This document shows positions 36,248 through 44,390 of a stretch of DNA of 64,000 bases, piece by piece. The first letter of the stretch is position 1. Every line of letters begins with the position of its first letter. Origin of the DNA: UBA6107 sp964459385 (GTDB lineage: Bacteria > Chloroflexota > Anaerolineae > Anaerolineales > Anaerolineaceae); the NCBI GenBank assembly GCA_964459385.1, contig CAYWLG010000006.1, positions 147,261 through 211,260 on the forward strand. Direction: 5' to 3'. Position numbers and translations under genes: made by a program. The notes below the pieces were generated by a model that was not told where the DNA came from, made no database searches, and worked only from the letters and a program-made list of their open reading frames with translations.

Positions 36248-36898
36248 ATGAATAAATTCTTCCGCATTCTTACCTCCTTCTTCTCGATCAGCTTTTTCTT
36301 TATGCAGCCCGTGGCACTGATTCCGGTAACCGCCACGAATACTACGGATAGCAACCAGGCAGAAAGCGCCCAATTGCTCGGTTCTGTGGATAAATTTAGC
36401 GCCACCGTAGTGAATGGCAATGCGCGGCAGGTGGTAGGTCTGTTTTCGGAAGACACTTTTGCTTATCAAATAACGCAACAGCCTACCGGTAATCCGGCTT
36501 TTGTGTCTACAATGTCAGATGTGGTAACCCAATTTTCGACCGCATCGCTGTATGGTTCCATCGGTTTGGTCGCTCACAATAACCTGGCCGGAGCAAGATT
36601 CTTTGACCTCAGCGTGGGAGATCGTGTCGTTTTGGTTTATGGGGATGGAACGAAACTGACTTATGAGATCACTGAGATTGATGAATTTCAGGCACTTTCC
36701 CCCTACAGCCCCTATTCAGATTTCGTTGATCTGAGCAATCCGGAAAAAATTCTCAGCGCATCTGGTCTGTTCTTGAAAATGTATAACCCAGATGGCCGCC
36801 TGGTGATGCAGACCTGCATTGCACAGAATGGTGTAGACTCTTGGGGCCGTTTATTCGTAGTTGCCGAACAAGTGGAAGATCTTCCCCTCTATTACTAA
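36248..36898 (+). CDS. Sortase-like cysteine transpeptidase, divergent
   Basis: The 216-residue protein has an N-terminal signal/anchor (about 5-29) and a C-terminal half aligning with sortases. His110 lies in LVAHNNLAGARFFDLSVGDR, Cys190 in LVMQTCIAQ and Arg201 in WGRLFVVAE, giving the complete sortase triad. The canonical TLxTC reads VMQTC, and the spacing to Arg is unusual. Sortases attach secreted proteins to the wall or assemble pili through LPxTG-like signals. No target with such a signal was seen nearby. It ends three bases from a convergent, more typical sortase gene. Confidence 0.7.
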   Translation: MNKFFRILTSFFSISFFFMQPVALIPVTATNTTDSNQAESAQLLGSVDKFSATVVNGNARQVVGLFSEDTFAYQITQQPTGNPAFVSTMSDVVTQFSTASLYGSIGLVAHNNLAGARFFDLSVGDRVVLVYGDGTKLTYEITEIDEFQALSPYSPYSDFVDLSNPEKILSASGLFLKMYNPDGRLVMQTCIAQNGVDSWGRLFVVAEQVEDLPLYY

Positions 36899-36901
36899 AA
36901 A

Positions 36902-37654
36902 TCAATCCAGCGGCCGCGCCACCAGAATCAGGCGGTGGGTGTTCGAAATTTTCGGCCAACAGGTAACCAATGTAAGCCGTACGTCATCCGTACGACTTAA
37001 CCATCTTGCGTTATTGAGCCGGGTGGCCATATCGACGAAGCGTTCCTGCAAGATCATGCGGTTGGCAATGACAAAAGAGTACTTCTTGCCCTGTGAATAA
37101 ACATAGATCTTGTCGCCGATCTCGAGGTCAACCAGTTTGCCAAAAACTTCCCCAAATTCATTGTGGTGTCCATTGATGACCGTATTGCCGGGCTGCCCCA
37201 ACAGGGCAGAATCGGGGTGCCAGCCGGCGGCAAACTCATTGGGAGCTTCCCACTGACCGAAGGTTTCGCCATCCACATCCGTTGAATTGTATCCGGCGAC
37301 GACCACCGAAGCATCCAGTCCGATTGCCGGGATGACGATGCGATCGGGAATTTTGGGATCGTCGAGACCTGATTTTAGGCTGGCGTGTACATAGAATTTG
37401 CCAAAGTTAAGCGTTTCAATTTCGGGGGAGGTCTCAGCTATTGTAGAAGTGGATTGCGGCGTTGGGGTGGCCTTGGCGGGCACCACCAGCGATTGATCGT
37501 AGAGAGCGGTCTGCGTGGCGGCATTGGGAGTGGGGGTCTGCGTTTGCCCGCTCGAATGGGTAACAAACCAGATGCCAACCAAACCACCGGCCAAAAGCAG
37601 CACGCCGGCGATCAAAAGAATGAGCTCTCGAGATAGTTTAGAGACTATTTTCAT
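36902..37654 (-). CDS. Sortase
   Basis: The 250-residue protein has an N-terminal membrane anchor (about 10-32), a Thr/Pro/Gln-rich linker (35-80) and a sortase catalytic domain. His163 lies in NTVINGHHNEFG, Cys232 in the classic LTLVTCWP, and Arg241 in THRLILVARP. The type II topology with one N-terminal anchor resembles class D/E/F sortases. It is tail to tail with a second sortase-like gene. Confidence 0.9.
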   Translation of the reverse strand: MKIVSKLSRELILLIAGVLLLAGGLVGIWFVTHSSGQTQTPTPNAATQTALYDQSLVVPAKATPTPQSTSTIAETSPEIETLNFGKFYVHASLKSGLDDPKIPDRIVIPAIGLDASVVVAGYNSTDVDGETFGQWEAPNEFAAGWHPDSALLGQPGNTVINGHHNEFGEVFGKLVDLEIGDKIYVYSQGKKYSFVIANRMILQERFVDMATRLNNARWLSRTDDVRLTLVTCWPKISNTHRLILVARPLD

Positions 37655-37685
37655 CCCAATTAGTATAATTCAACAATTTGCAAAA

Positions 37686-38447
37686 TCAAGAGGCTTCCAC
37701 CGTATTGCGCAATTGGCCGATGCCTTCGATGGTGATCTCGATGGTATCACCATCATCGAGCACGCCTACACCTGAAGGGGTGCCCGTGAAGATGAGGTCG
37801 CCCGGTTCAAGGGTCATCACAGAGGAAACGAAGGCTACGATCTGCGGAATTGTGAAGACCATTTCTTTGGTCGAAGACATTTGGCGCAACTCTGCATTGA
37901 CCCGGCAGGTGATGAGCACATCGGCGGCATCAAGCTCCGTTTCAATGTAGGGGCCGATGGGGCAGAAGGTGTCAAACCCCTTGGCACGAGTCCATTGGTC
38001 GTCACGCTGCTGCAGGTCGCGGGCGGTCACATCGCAGCCAATGGTGTAGCCCAAAATGTATTTTTCAGCCTCTTCGGCGGCGATCCAGCGACCGCGTTTG
38101 CCGATCACCACCACCAGCTCGGCTTCCTGTTCCACCTGGTGCGACTGCGGGGGCAGCACGATCTTGCCGCCATCCGGCAGGAGGCTGGAAGGTGGTTTCA
38201 TGAAGAGCATGGGCACTTCGGGTACTTCAGCGTCCTGTTCCTGTGCATGAGCGGGGTAATTGCGCCCCAGGCAGATGATCTTGCCGGGCAGCACCGGCTC
38301 AAGAATTTTGACCGAGCGCAACGGATAAGAGGCTTCGAGACGCCGATATTCAGAAAACAGATCGCCTTCGATCAGGCCGACTTCCTCTTCCTTGAGCCAG
38401 CCATAGTGAGTCATTTTGTCAGGGCCACGAAAACGCAAGAACTTCAT
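37686..38447 (-). CDS. Fumarylacetoacetate hydrolase family protein
   Basis: This 253-residue FAH-domain enzyme is of the type that hydrolyses, isomerises or decarboxylates acylpyruvates. The family core is IICLGRNYPAHAQEQ, then PMLFMKPPSSL, EAELVVVIGKRGRWI and GYTIGCDVTARDLQQRD, with FTGTPSGVGVLDDGD at the C-terminus. These supply the metal-binding Glu/Asp residues. ATG 38447 has GGAG upstream, favoured over an in-frame TTG four codons earlier. No pathway neighbours are present, so the substrate is open. Confidence 0.88.
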   Translation of the reverse strand: MKFLRFRGPDKMTHYGWLKEEEVGLIEGDLFSEYRRLEASYPLRSVKILEPVLPGKIICLGRNYPAHAQEQDAEVPEVPMLFMKPPSSLLPDGGKIVLPPQSHQVEQEAELVVVIGKRGRWIAAEEAEKYILGYTIGCDVTARDLQQRDDQWTRAKGFDTFCPIGPYIETELDAADVLITCRVNAELRQMSSTKEMVFTIPQIVAFVSSVMTLEPGDLIFTGTPSGVGVLDDGDTIEITIEGIGQLRNTVEAS

Positions 38448-38554
38448 GCAGATCTCCAATGTCTTAATTGCAGAAGAGCAAATAGGCTACTCCTCTGGGG
38501 GTAATTTTAGCCGAATTTGAATTGGAAAACAAAGGGAAATGAGATAGGAGGCTG

Positions 38555-38626
38555 TGTCCCCGGTGGGATTCGAACCCACACCGACGGCTTCGGAGGCCGG
38601 CACGCTATCCATTGCGCTACGGGGAC
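38555..38626 (-). tRNA. tRNA-Arg (CCG)
   Basis: Acceptor GTCCCCG pairs with CGGGGAC. The anticodon loop CTCCGAA gives anticodon CCG; the stem has one mismatch at its outer pair. The T arm is GTGGG-TTCGAAT-CCCAC. CCA is not encoded. Confidence 0.9.
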
Positions 38627-38661
38627 AACGGCAACAATTTTACCACGGCTGCGCCGCTTTG

Positions 38662-38913
38662 CTATTCCACCTTTTCGACGCCGATGGTGAAATCGGCGGC
38701 CAGTGCGGCAATGGCGCCAATGGCTGCCCACACCGGCAGCAGCAGGGTGCCGACGATGCCAAAGGTGAGCGGGATCTCTATATAGGTGCTGCCCTTGCTG
38801 TCTTTGATGTAGATCTTGCGAATATTGCCTTCGTGGATCAGTTCTTTGATCTTGGCAAGCAGGCTTTCGCCATCCACTTTAAACTCTTCGTAATGTACAT
38901 TTTCGGAACTCAT
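38662..38913 (-). CDS. DUF4342 family protein
   Basis: The 83-residue protein has an N-terminal helical part containing LLAKIKELIHEGNIRKIYIK and a C-terminal hydrophobic stretch (IPLTFGIVGTLLLPVWAAIG). This layout is typical of DUF4342, in which a short ubiquitin-associated-like helix bundle precedes a membrane-associated tail. Function is unknown. Its start overlaps the stop of the YciI-like gene (ATGA), so the two are coupled. Confidence 0.8.
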   Translation of the reverse strand: MSSENVHYEEFKVDGESLLAKIKELIHEGNIRKIYIKDSKGSTYIEIPLTFGIVGTLLLPVWAAIGAIAALAADFTIGVEKVE

Positions 38914-39215
38914 TTATCCTCCAATTCGATCCAAGGGGCGACCAAAGCGGCATGTTTCACCGGCACAAATTCAATGAAACGGTATTCAGCAAGTGATCTT
39001 TGCTGATAGGGGTCGTTCTTGAAAAAAGCTTTGATCTCATCCAGCGAGCTGGCACGGGCGAGCACGATGCCGCCCAGGCGCGGGTTCTGCGGGCCAGACA
39101 GGAGCAGCAGGTTCTGATCGTAGCCGCGCTGCAAGAACTCGCGGTGCAGGCTTGTGGTCGTTTGAATCTGCTCCAGCGGGGCAGTATAGGTGATCTCAAT
39201 GACAAAATATTTCAT
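38910..39215 (-). CDS. YciI-like protein
   Basis: This 101-residue protein has a ferredoxin-like fold of the YciI family: MKYFVIEITYTAPLEQI, HREFLQRGYDQNLLLLSGPQ, then GGIVLARASSLDEIKAFFKN, ending in the EFVPVKH strand. The conserved His near residue 24 and the SGPQNPRLGG loop form the putative active site. Biochemical role is unestablished; relatives include a dehydrochlorinase-like enzyme. Confidence 0.88.
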   Translation of the reverse strand: MKYFVIEITYTAPLEQIQTTTSLHREFLQRGYDQNLLLLSGPQNPRLGGIVLARASSLDEIKAFFKNDPYQQRSLAEYRFIEFVPVKHAALVAPWIELEDK

Positions 39216-39241
39216 GTTGCATCCTCTTTAATGATTATATG

Positions 39242-39586
39242 TCAATCCTGTATGGCTGCCGGGAAAGAAAACTGTCCGTCCGCAGCGGGGTCAAAAGAAG
39301 CTGCCCGAATCACGGCGCTGCAGGGCAGTGGTCCGTAAATGTGCGGGAAAAGCTCGCTGCCGCCTTCCAGGTTTTCACCTTTCACTTCCACAGCCAACTT
39401 GTTGGTGTCAATTTGCAGCAGCACCAGGTTGCTTTGCCCGGCGTAGAATTTAGCCGCAGTACGTAGCACCTGTTCGCGAAAGGAGGCGTGAATAAAGCCG
39501 TCTTGCGCGTAGCCTTCAGGAAGGTATTCGTCTTTTTCTTGAGCCGCCTGCCACTCGCTCTGCCGGGTGATGTGATAAATGAACAT
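39242..39586 (-). CDS. DUF952 family protein
   Basis: The 114-residue protein carries DUF952 landmarks: YHITRQSEWQAAQEKDEYLP, GFIHASFREQVLRTAAKFY, LVLLQIDTNKL, and FPHIYGPLPCSAVIRAASFD near the end. DUF952 proteins have an ADP-ribosyltransferase-like fold of unknown activity; the conserved H-I-T and FPHIYGPL segments are intact. It lies in a run of small genes on the minus strand. Confidence 0.9.
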   Translation of the reverse strand: MFIYHITRQSEWQAAQEKDEYLPEGYAQDGFIHASFREQVLRTAAKFYAGQSNLVLLQIDTNKLAVEVKGENLEGGSELFPHIYGPLPCSAVIRAASFDPAADGQFSFPAAIQD

Positions 39587-39587
39587 T

Positions 39588-39929
39588 TTAGACTCGCAGA
39601 AAATGGGGCATGTCTGCCGGGATCACGAATGAAAACTCGATCAATCCACTGAACTCGCCATTTTCGAACCAGGGCGTCTGGTAGATCATCTTATGCACGC
39701 CCTCTTTTTCAATGGTGTAGGAGTTGGGGGTATGGCTGTTCAGCAAGGCAAGCACTTTTTCGTGCGACTGGCCGGGGTGGCAGTCGAGCAGGTTCTTGCC
39801 GATCAAGTCTGCACCACCATCCTTTTTAAAGGTCTCAATGGATCTTTGATTCATATAGAGAATGAGGCCGCTTTTATCGCACACGGTAACGGCAGCCGGG
39901 ATTTCAGAGAAGTAATCGAATGAATTCAT
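39588..39929 (-). CDS. Single PAS-domain protein
   Basis: The 113-residue protein is one PAS domain and nothing else: IPAAVTVCDKSGLILYMNQR, DLIGKNLLDCHPGQSHEKVL, then a core with YQTPWFENGEFSGLIEFSF. PAS domains sense ligands, redox state or light. A stand-alone PAS may act through a separate partner. It overlaps the preceding DUF364-type gene by four bases (ATGA), suggesting a joint function. Confidence 0.85.
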   Translation of the reverse strand: MNSFDYFSEIPAAVTVCDKSGLILYMNQRSIETFKKDGGADLIGKNLLDCHPGQSHEKVLALLNSHTPNSYTIEKEGVHKMIYQTPWFENGEFSGLIEFSFVIPADMPHFLRV

Positions 39930-40660
39930 GCGTTAAATCCTTTGCGAAAGAGTGTGACGCGTTTCACCCCCCACAACTGAGAAAAGCTGCCGCCCTGCTG
40001 CAGGGTGAGCAGCAGCCCGGCTTCGTCCACAACCCGGGCACCTGAGAGGATGGACACGTTATGTTCAAACAACACCGGTGAGAGGGGCGTAGAAGGCCCC
40101 AGGATCATGATGGTGGCCTTGGGATTGCACATGGCCAGCACGTTGCTCATCGAGTGGTTCACGAAGGCACTGCCGGTGATGGCAATGATCTCGGCTTTGG
40201 CCAGATATTCGGCCGAATATTCTGCCGGGATATCCCCTGGGCGAGGGTTCTTTTCGAGCACCCACAGATTGCGCGCCAGCTCTCTGACCCGGTCAACGAA
40301 ATAGAAATGGCCTACAATGGCTACCTCTTTGCCGGCGCAGTTGGCAAAAAGCCAATCATAAGCGTTCAACTCCACTGTGGCAGCCGGGTCGGGCTGCACC
40401 AGAGAGTTAAGGGCGGCCATACCGATACTCGATTCGTAGTGATTCTCTGAAAACACCCATTTGGCCAGGTCTTGTGCGCTGCGCTGGTGCAGGGTGCCGG
40501 CCCCCGTCACGTCGGCGTGAGGCAGATTTTCATTGGTCAGGGTGGAGGCCATGCCGCAATGCTCACTGCAGACAGCCGTCCAGTGCACACCGAGGTTGAT
40601 GTTCCTGACCTTTACCGGGTTTTTTGGCAGGGTGGCGATGATTTCTTCAAGAATATCCAT
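39926..40660 (-). CDS. DUF364/DUF4213 putative metal-chelation protein
   Basis: The 244-residue protein has the enolase-N-like DUF4213 region first (VRNINLGVHWTAVCSEHCGM, ASTL). The Rossmann-like DUF364 region follows (EVAIVGHFYFVDRVREL, IIAITGSAFVNHSMSNVLAM, TIMILGPSTPLSPVLFEHNV). The family is annotated as putative heavy-metal chelation from structure only. Translationally coupled to a PAS protein. Confidence 0.85.
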   Translation of the reverse strand: MDILEEIIATLPKNPVKVRNINLGVHWTAVCSEHCGMASTLTNENLPHADVTGAGTLHQRSAQDLAKWVFSENHYESSIGMAALNSLVQPDPAATVELNAYDWLFANCAGKEVAIVGHFYFVDRVRELARNLWVLEKNPRPGDIPAEYSAEYLAKAEIIAITGSAFVNHSMSNVLAMCNPKATIMILGPSTPLSPVLFEHNVSILSGARVVDEAGLLLTLQQGGSFSQLWGVKRVTLFRKGFNA

Positions 40661-40680
40661 ATCCCTCCGAAGATGCAGGT

Positions 40681-41661
40681 TTAAAGTGCCATTAATTGTT
40701 TGATCTCTTGCAGCAGTTTTTCTGGTTCTGAAATGCTAAAAACGGTCCTGCGTATGTCGGCAGAAACGAGATAGCCTTGCAAATAGCGTCCCAGGTGTTT
40801 GCGAAACATGGGAACGGCCACATTGGGGCCATAAAGCGCAACCGTTTCGCTGAGGTGCCAGGAAAGCACAGAGAAGACCTCCTCTTTGCTCACCAGACTG
40901 CGGTCAGAATTGGCGAAGATCCACGGGTTGCCAATGGCAGCACGCCCCACCATCACCGCGTCGCAGCCGGATTCAGCCATCAGGCGCAGTCCGTCGGCAT
41001 AGGTTTTGATATCGCCATTGCCGATGACAGGAACCTTGACGGCGGCCTTTACTTCGGCGATCGCCTGCCAGTTGGCATTGCCGCCATACTCCTGGCGGCG
41101 GGTGCGTCCATGCACGGTGATGAGGCTGATGCCGCAGTCTTCCAAAATGTGAGCCACTTCGATGTAGTTGAGCGAGTCATCATCCCAGCCGAGACGGATC
41201 TTGGCCGTGATGGGCACGTTGAGGCTTTTTACCAGCAGGCTGGCGATTTGGGCGATCTTTTCAGGGGTTTTCAGCAACCCGGCGCCCGCGCCGCGATTCG
41301 AGACGTTCTTTGCCGAACAGCCAATGTTGATGTCGATGATGTCGGGTTCTTTTTGTACCAACTTTTGGGCAGCCAGCAAAAATCGTTCGGGGTTGTCATC
41401 GTAGATCTGATAAGCAAAGGGCCGTTCTTCTTCAGCAAAAGCGATCAGGGTGTTCAGGTGGGGATGCCCATGCAGAATATCCAGGGCATTGACAAATTCG
41501 CTGTAACAAATGGCCGAACCGAAGCGTTTTGCCAGCCGGCGCATGGGGCTGTCGGTGTAGCCATCCATCGGGGCCAGCATAAACCGCCCATAAATTGGAA
41601 TCTCGCGGATCATGAAATCGGGTGGTTTCTGTTCGTTCATAACGGTCGAATCATAACCCAT
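40681..41661 (-). CDS. dus: tRNA-dihydrouridine synthase
   Basis: This roughly 320-residue FMN enzyme reduces uridines in the tRNA D loop. The barrel start is MLAPMDGYTDSPMRRLAKRF. Then come QIYDDNPERFLLAAQKL, IDINIGCSAKNVSNRGAGAG, the PITAKIRLGWDD segment, TVHGRTRRQEYGG, PVIGNGDIKTY and VGRAAIGNPWIF. The catalytic Cys position reads NIGCSAKNVSNRG. The exact start is uncertain: 41661 has no ribosome binding site and ATG 41640 is an alternative. It is divergent from proC. Confidence 0.92.
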   Translation of the reverse strand: MGYDSTVMNEQKPPDFMIREIPIYGRFMLAPMDGYTDSPMRRLAKRFGSAICYSEFVNALDILHGHPHLNTLIAFAEEERPFAYQIYDDNPERFLLAAQKLVQKEPDIIDINIGCSAKNVSNRGAGAGLLKTPEKIAQIASLLVKSLNVPITAKIRLGWDDDSLNYIEVAHILEDCGISLITVHGRTRRQEYGGNANWQAIAEVKAAVKVPVIGNGDIKTYADGLRLMAESGCDAVMVGRAAIGNPWIFANSDRSLVSKEEVFSVLSWHLSETVALYGPNVAVPMFRKHLGRYLQGYLVSADIRRTVFSISEPEKLLQEIKQLMAL

Positions 41662-41756
41662 AATTGCGAAAATTTCACCTGTGCGGGTCTATTTGTATGA
41701 AATTTATCGTATTCGCGGTAAAATCTTTGCATACATCACGAAGGGTAGGTGAGCTT

Positions 41757-42602
41757 ATGCTAGACAAGATGCAGGTTGCGATCATTGGCCCTGGGGTCAT
41801 GGGCGAGGCCATTTTTTCAGGTTTGATCAGCAGCAAAAGTTGTGCAGGTCAGAACATCATTATTTCCGGGCCAGAAACTGACCGAAACGAGATTTTGAAA
41901 GCCCAGTACGGAGTGCGCAGCACCGATAACAATGCCGAAGCGGTAAAAGAGGCCGATATTGTGGTGTTGTCGGTAAAGCCGCAGCGATTCAAAATGGTTG
42001 CCAATTCACTGCGCGGCAAAATTCGCAAAGACGCACTGGTGATCTCCATCGTGGCCGGCATTACCATTGATACGCTGATGAAGGGTCTGGATCACGATCT
42101 AGTCATCCGTGCCATGCCCAACACGCCTGCCCGCATCGCGATGGGCATCACCGTCTGGACAGCATCAGAAAAGGTGACTGAGCCCCAGCAGGAGAACACC
42201 CGCCAGCTCTTCAAAGCCTTAGGCGATGAAGTTTTCGTGGATGATGAAAACTATATGGATATGGCCACTGCCGTCTCAGGTACCGGGCCGGCCTATGTGT
42301 TCCTGTTCATGGAAGCGATGATCGATTCAGCCGTGCATCTGGGCTTTCCGCGCCGCATTGCCGAACAACTGGTATCGCAGACCTTTCGCGGCAGCGTGGA
42401 ATTTTATATGACCAACCACGAGCACCCTGCCAAGCTGCGCAATGATGTTACCTCGCCGGGAGGCACCTCGGCTGAGGCGCTGTACTTCCTCGAAAAGGCG
42501 GGTTTCCGCACCGCCATTTCGCGCGCCGTTCTGGCGGCCTATGAACGCTCACAGGAATTAGGCCAGGGTTTGCAAAGCAAAATGAATTTCACCAAAGAAT
42601 AA
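41757..42602 (+). CDS. proC: Pyrroline-5-carboxylate reductase
   Basis: The 281-residue enzyme catalyses the last step of proline synthesis with NAD(P)H. The N-terminal Rossmann motif is VAIIGPGVMGEAIFSGLI, followed by VVLSVKPQ and VIRAMPNTPARIAMGIT. The dimerisation domain carries AVSGTGPAYVFLFMEAM and the LRNDVTSPGGTSAEAL signature. ATG 41757 has AAGGGTAGGTGAG upstream; the longer frame reaches into the divergent promoter region. It is followed by glpD after 18 bases. Confidence 0.95.
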   Translation: MLDKMQVAIIGPGVMGEAIFSGLISSKSCAGQNIIISGPETDRNEILKAQYGVRSTDNNAEAVKEADIVVLSVKPQRFKMVANSLRGKIRKDALVISIVAGITIDTLMKGLDHDLVIRAMPNTPARIAMGITVWTASEKVTEPQQENTRQLFKALGDEVFVDDENYMDMATAVSGTGPAYVFLFMEAMIDSAVHLGFPRRIAEQLVSQTFRGSVEFYMTNHEHPAKLRNDVTSPGGTSAEALYFLEKAGFRTAISRAVLAAYERSQELGQGLQSKMNFTKE

Positions 42603-42620
42603 CTTGGAGGGTTTACAGGT

Positions 42621-44306
42621 ATGTTTAAAAGACAAGAACTGATCGAGCAAATCAAGCAAGACCCGCATGTGGACGTTTTGATCGTCGGTGCAGGCATCAA
42701 TGGCATCGGTACCTTTCGTGACCTGGCGTTGAATAATGTAAAAACATTGATCGTTGACCGCGGCGATTTTTGTTCAGGCGCTTCGGCGGCTTCTTCGCAC
42801 ATGGCTCACGGCGGCATCCGCTACCTAGAAAACGGCGAATTCCGATTGGTGCATGAGGCAGTTCAGGAACGGAACCGCATGATCGAAAATGCTCCTCATG
42901 TGGTCAAACCGCTGCCTACCACCATCCCCATCTTTAAATTCTGGTCTGGCTTGCTCAATGCTCCCCTGAAGTTCTTGAATCTGCTCGACCGACCCGCAGA
43001 GCGCGGTGCCTTTGTGATCAAATTCGGCTTGATCATGTACGATTCGTTTACCCGCAAACAGAAGACCGTGCCCACGCATCAGTTCTTTGGGCGCTCCGAG
43101 TCTTTGCGACGCCACCCCCGCCTGAATTCACAGGTAAAATACACGGCCCGCTATTACGATGGCCAGATCCTTTCGCCGGAACGTTACTCGGTGGATCTGC
43201 TCACGGACGGTTTAGCTGAAGGAAACCACGCCCGTGCCCTCAATTACGTCAGCTTTGTGCGTGCCGATGAGAGCCAGGTGACCCTGCGCGACGAGGTTAG
43301 CGGCGAAGAATTTAAAGTGACGCCTAAGGTGCTCATCAACGCCGCCGGCCCGTGGATCGACCCGGTAAATCGTTCGATGGGTATCGACAAGCAGTATATC
43401 GGCGGCACCAAGGGCTCGCATCTGGTGGTAGAGAACCCTGAACTGCGCAAGGCGATTGGGGAAGACGAATTCTTTTTTGAGAACAAAGACGGCCGTATTG
43501 TTTTGATCTTCCCGTTTTACGATAAGGTCATCATCGGCACCTCCGACCTGCCGATCAGCGATGCCGACAGCGTGCGCTGTACCCCTGAGGAGGAAACCTA
43601 CTTTATCGATCTGGTGGCACGCGTTTTCCCCGATATTCCCGTCAAACAGGATCAGATCGTTTTCCGCTTCTCGGGCGTGCGTCCTTTGGAGTTCTCTCAC
43701 GCCAAGACGGCCGGGCAGATCACCCGCGATCACAGCATCAAAGTGGATGCGCTGGGAGAGCTGCCGGTGCTGAGCCTCGTCGGCGGTAAGTGGACCAGTT
43801 ACCGCGCTTTTGGCGAGCAGGTGGCCGATCGCTGTTTTTCGCAGTTGGGTCTCAAACGCAAAAAGAAGACCGAAATGCTGGGCATCGGCGGCGGCAAAGA
43901 TTACCCCAAGACCAGCGCGGATGTTGAAGCCACCCTGAGTTATGTGGCTGAAAAGACCGGTCTCAGCAAAGAAGATGTGGCGCCCTTGTTTGCCCGGTAC
44001 GGCACACGCTGCCTGCCGGTTGCCAGAGAAGTTGCCGCTGAAGGGAACAAAGCCCTGCGCTCTTTGCCCGATTGGAAGGTGGGCGAGGTGAACTTCTTGA
44101 TCGAGCAGGAACTGCCCGTGCACATGGAAGACTTACTGCTGCGCCGTTCCACGCTGGGATGGTTGGGTCAGGTGAACCAGGCTGTGGTCGAAGAGATGGC
44201 CGATCTGTTCGCCAAAAAGCTGGGCTGGAATGCGAAAATGAAACAGGAAGAAGTGATCAGAACGGCCGAGGTCTTTAAAGACCTGCACGGGGTTGTGATC
44301 AAGTAA
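42621..44306 (+). CDS. glpD: FAD-dependent glycerol-3-phosphate dehydrogenase
   Basis: The 561-residue flavoprotein oxidises sn-glycerol-3-phosphate to dihydroxyacetone phosphate and feeds electrons to quinone. The FAD site is VLIVGAGINGIGTFRDLAL. The GlpD signatures are FCSGASAASSHMAHGGIRYL, then INAAGPWIDPVN and KVIIGTSDLPISDAD. The C-terminal DUF/GlpD helical domain is complete. GGAGG precedes ATG. A terminator hairpin lies after the stop. It is probably co-transcribed with proC. Confidence 0.94.
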   Translation: MFKRQELIEQIKQDPHVDVLIVGAGINGIGTFRDLALNNVKTLIVDRGDFCSGASAASSHMAHGGIRYLENGEFRLVHEAVQERNRMIENAPHVVKPLPTTIPIFKFWSGLLNAPLKFLNLLDRPAERGAFVIKFGLIMYDSFTRKQKTVPTHQFFGRSESLRRHPRLNSQVKYTARYYDGQILSPERYSVDLLTDGLAEGNHARALNYVSFVRADESQVTLRDEVSGEEFKVTPKVLINAAGPWIDPVNRSMGIDKQYIGGTKGSHLVVENPELRKAIGEDEFFFENKDGRIVLIFPFYDKVIIGTSDLPISDADSVRCTPEEETYFIDLVARVFPDIPVKQDQIVFRFSGVRPLEFSHAKTAGQITRDHSIKVDALGELPVLSLVGGKWTSYRAFGEQVADRCFSQLGLKRKKKTEMLGIGGGKDYPKTSADVEATLSYVAEKTGLSKEDVAPLFARYGTRCLPVAREVAAEGNKALRSLPDWKVGEVNFLIEQELPVHMEDLLLRRSTLGWLGQVNQAVVEEMADLFAKKLGWNAKMKQEEVIRTAEVFKDLHGVVIK

Positions 44307-44331
44307 ACAGGTTCCCCCATTATCTTTAACA

Positions 44332-44364
44332 AAAACAGACGGTTTTCAAAACCGTCTGTTTTTT
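44332..44364. terminator. Bidirectional terminator after glpD
   Basis: AAACAGACGGTTTT (44333-44346) pairs with AAAACCGTCTGTTT and is flanked by an A-run and a T-run. It serves glpD and the convergent large gene. Confidence 0.9.
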
Positions 44365-44390
44365 ACATCACTGATTTGTGACAAACACGA

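Noticed and set aside
42825..44123. Minus-strand 303-residue frame opposite glpD
   Set aside because: It is antisense to a strongly conserved gene, rich in His/Gly/Phe as expected of a complementary shadow frame, with no start signals.
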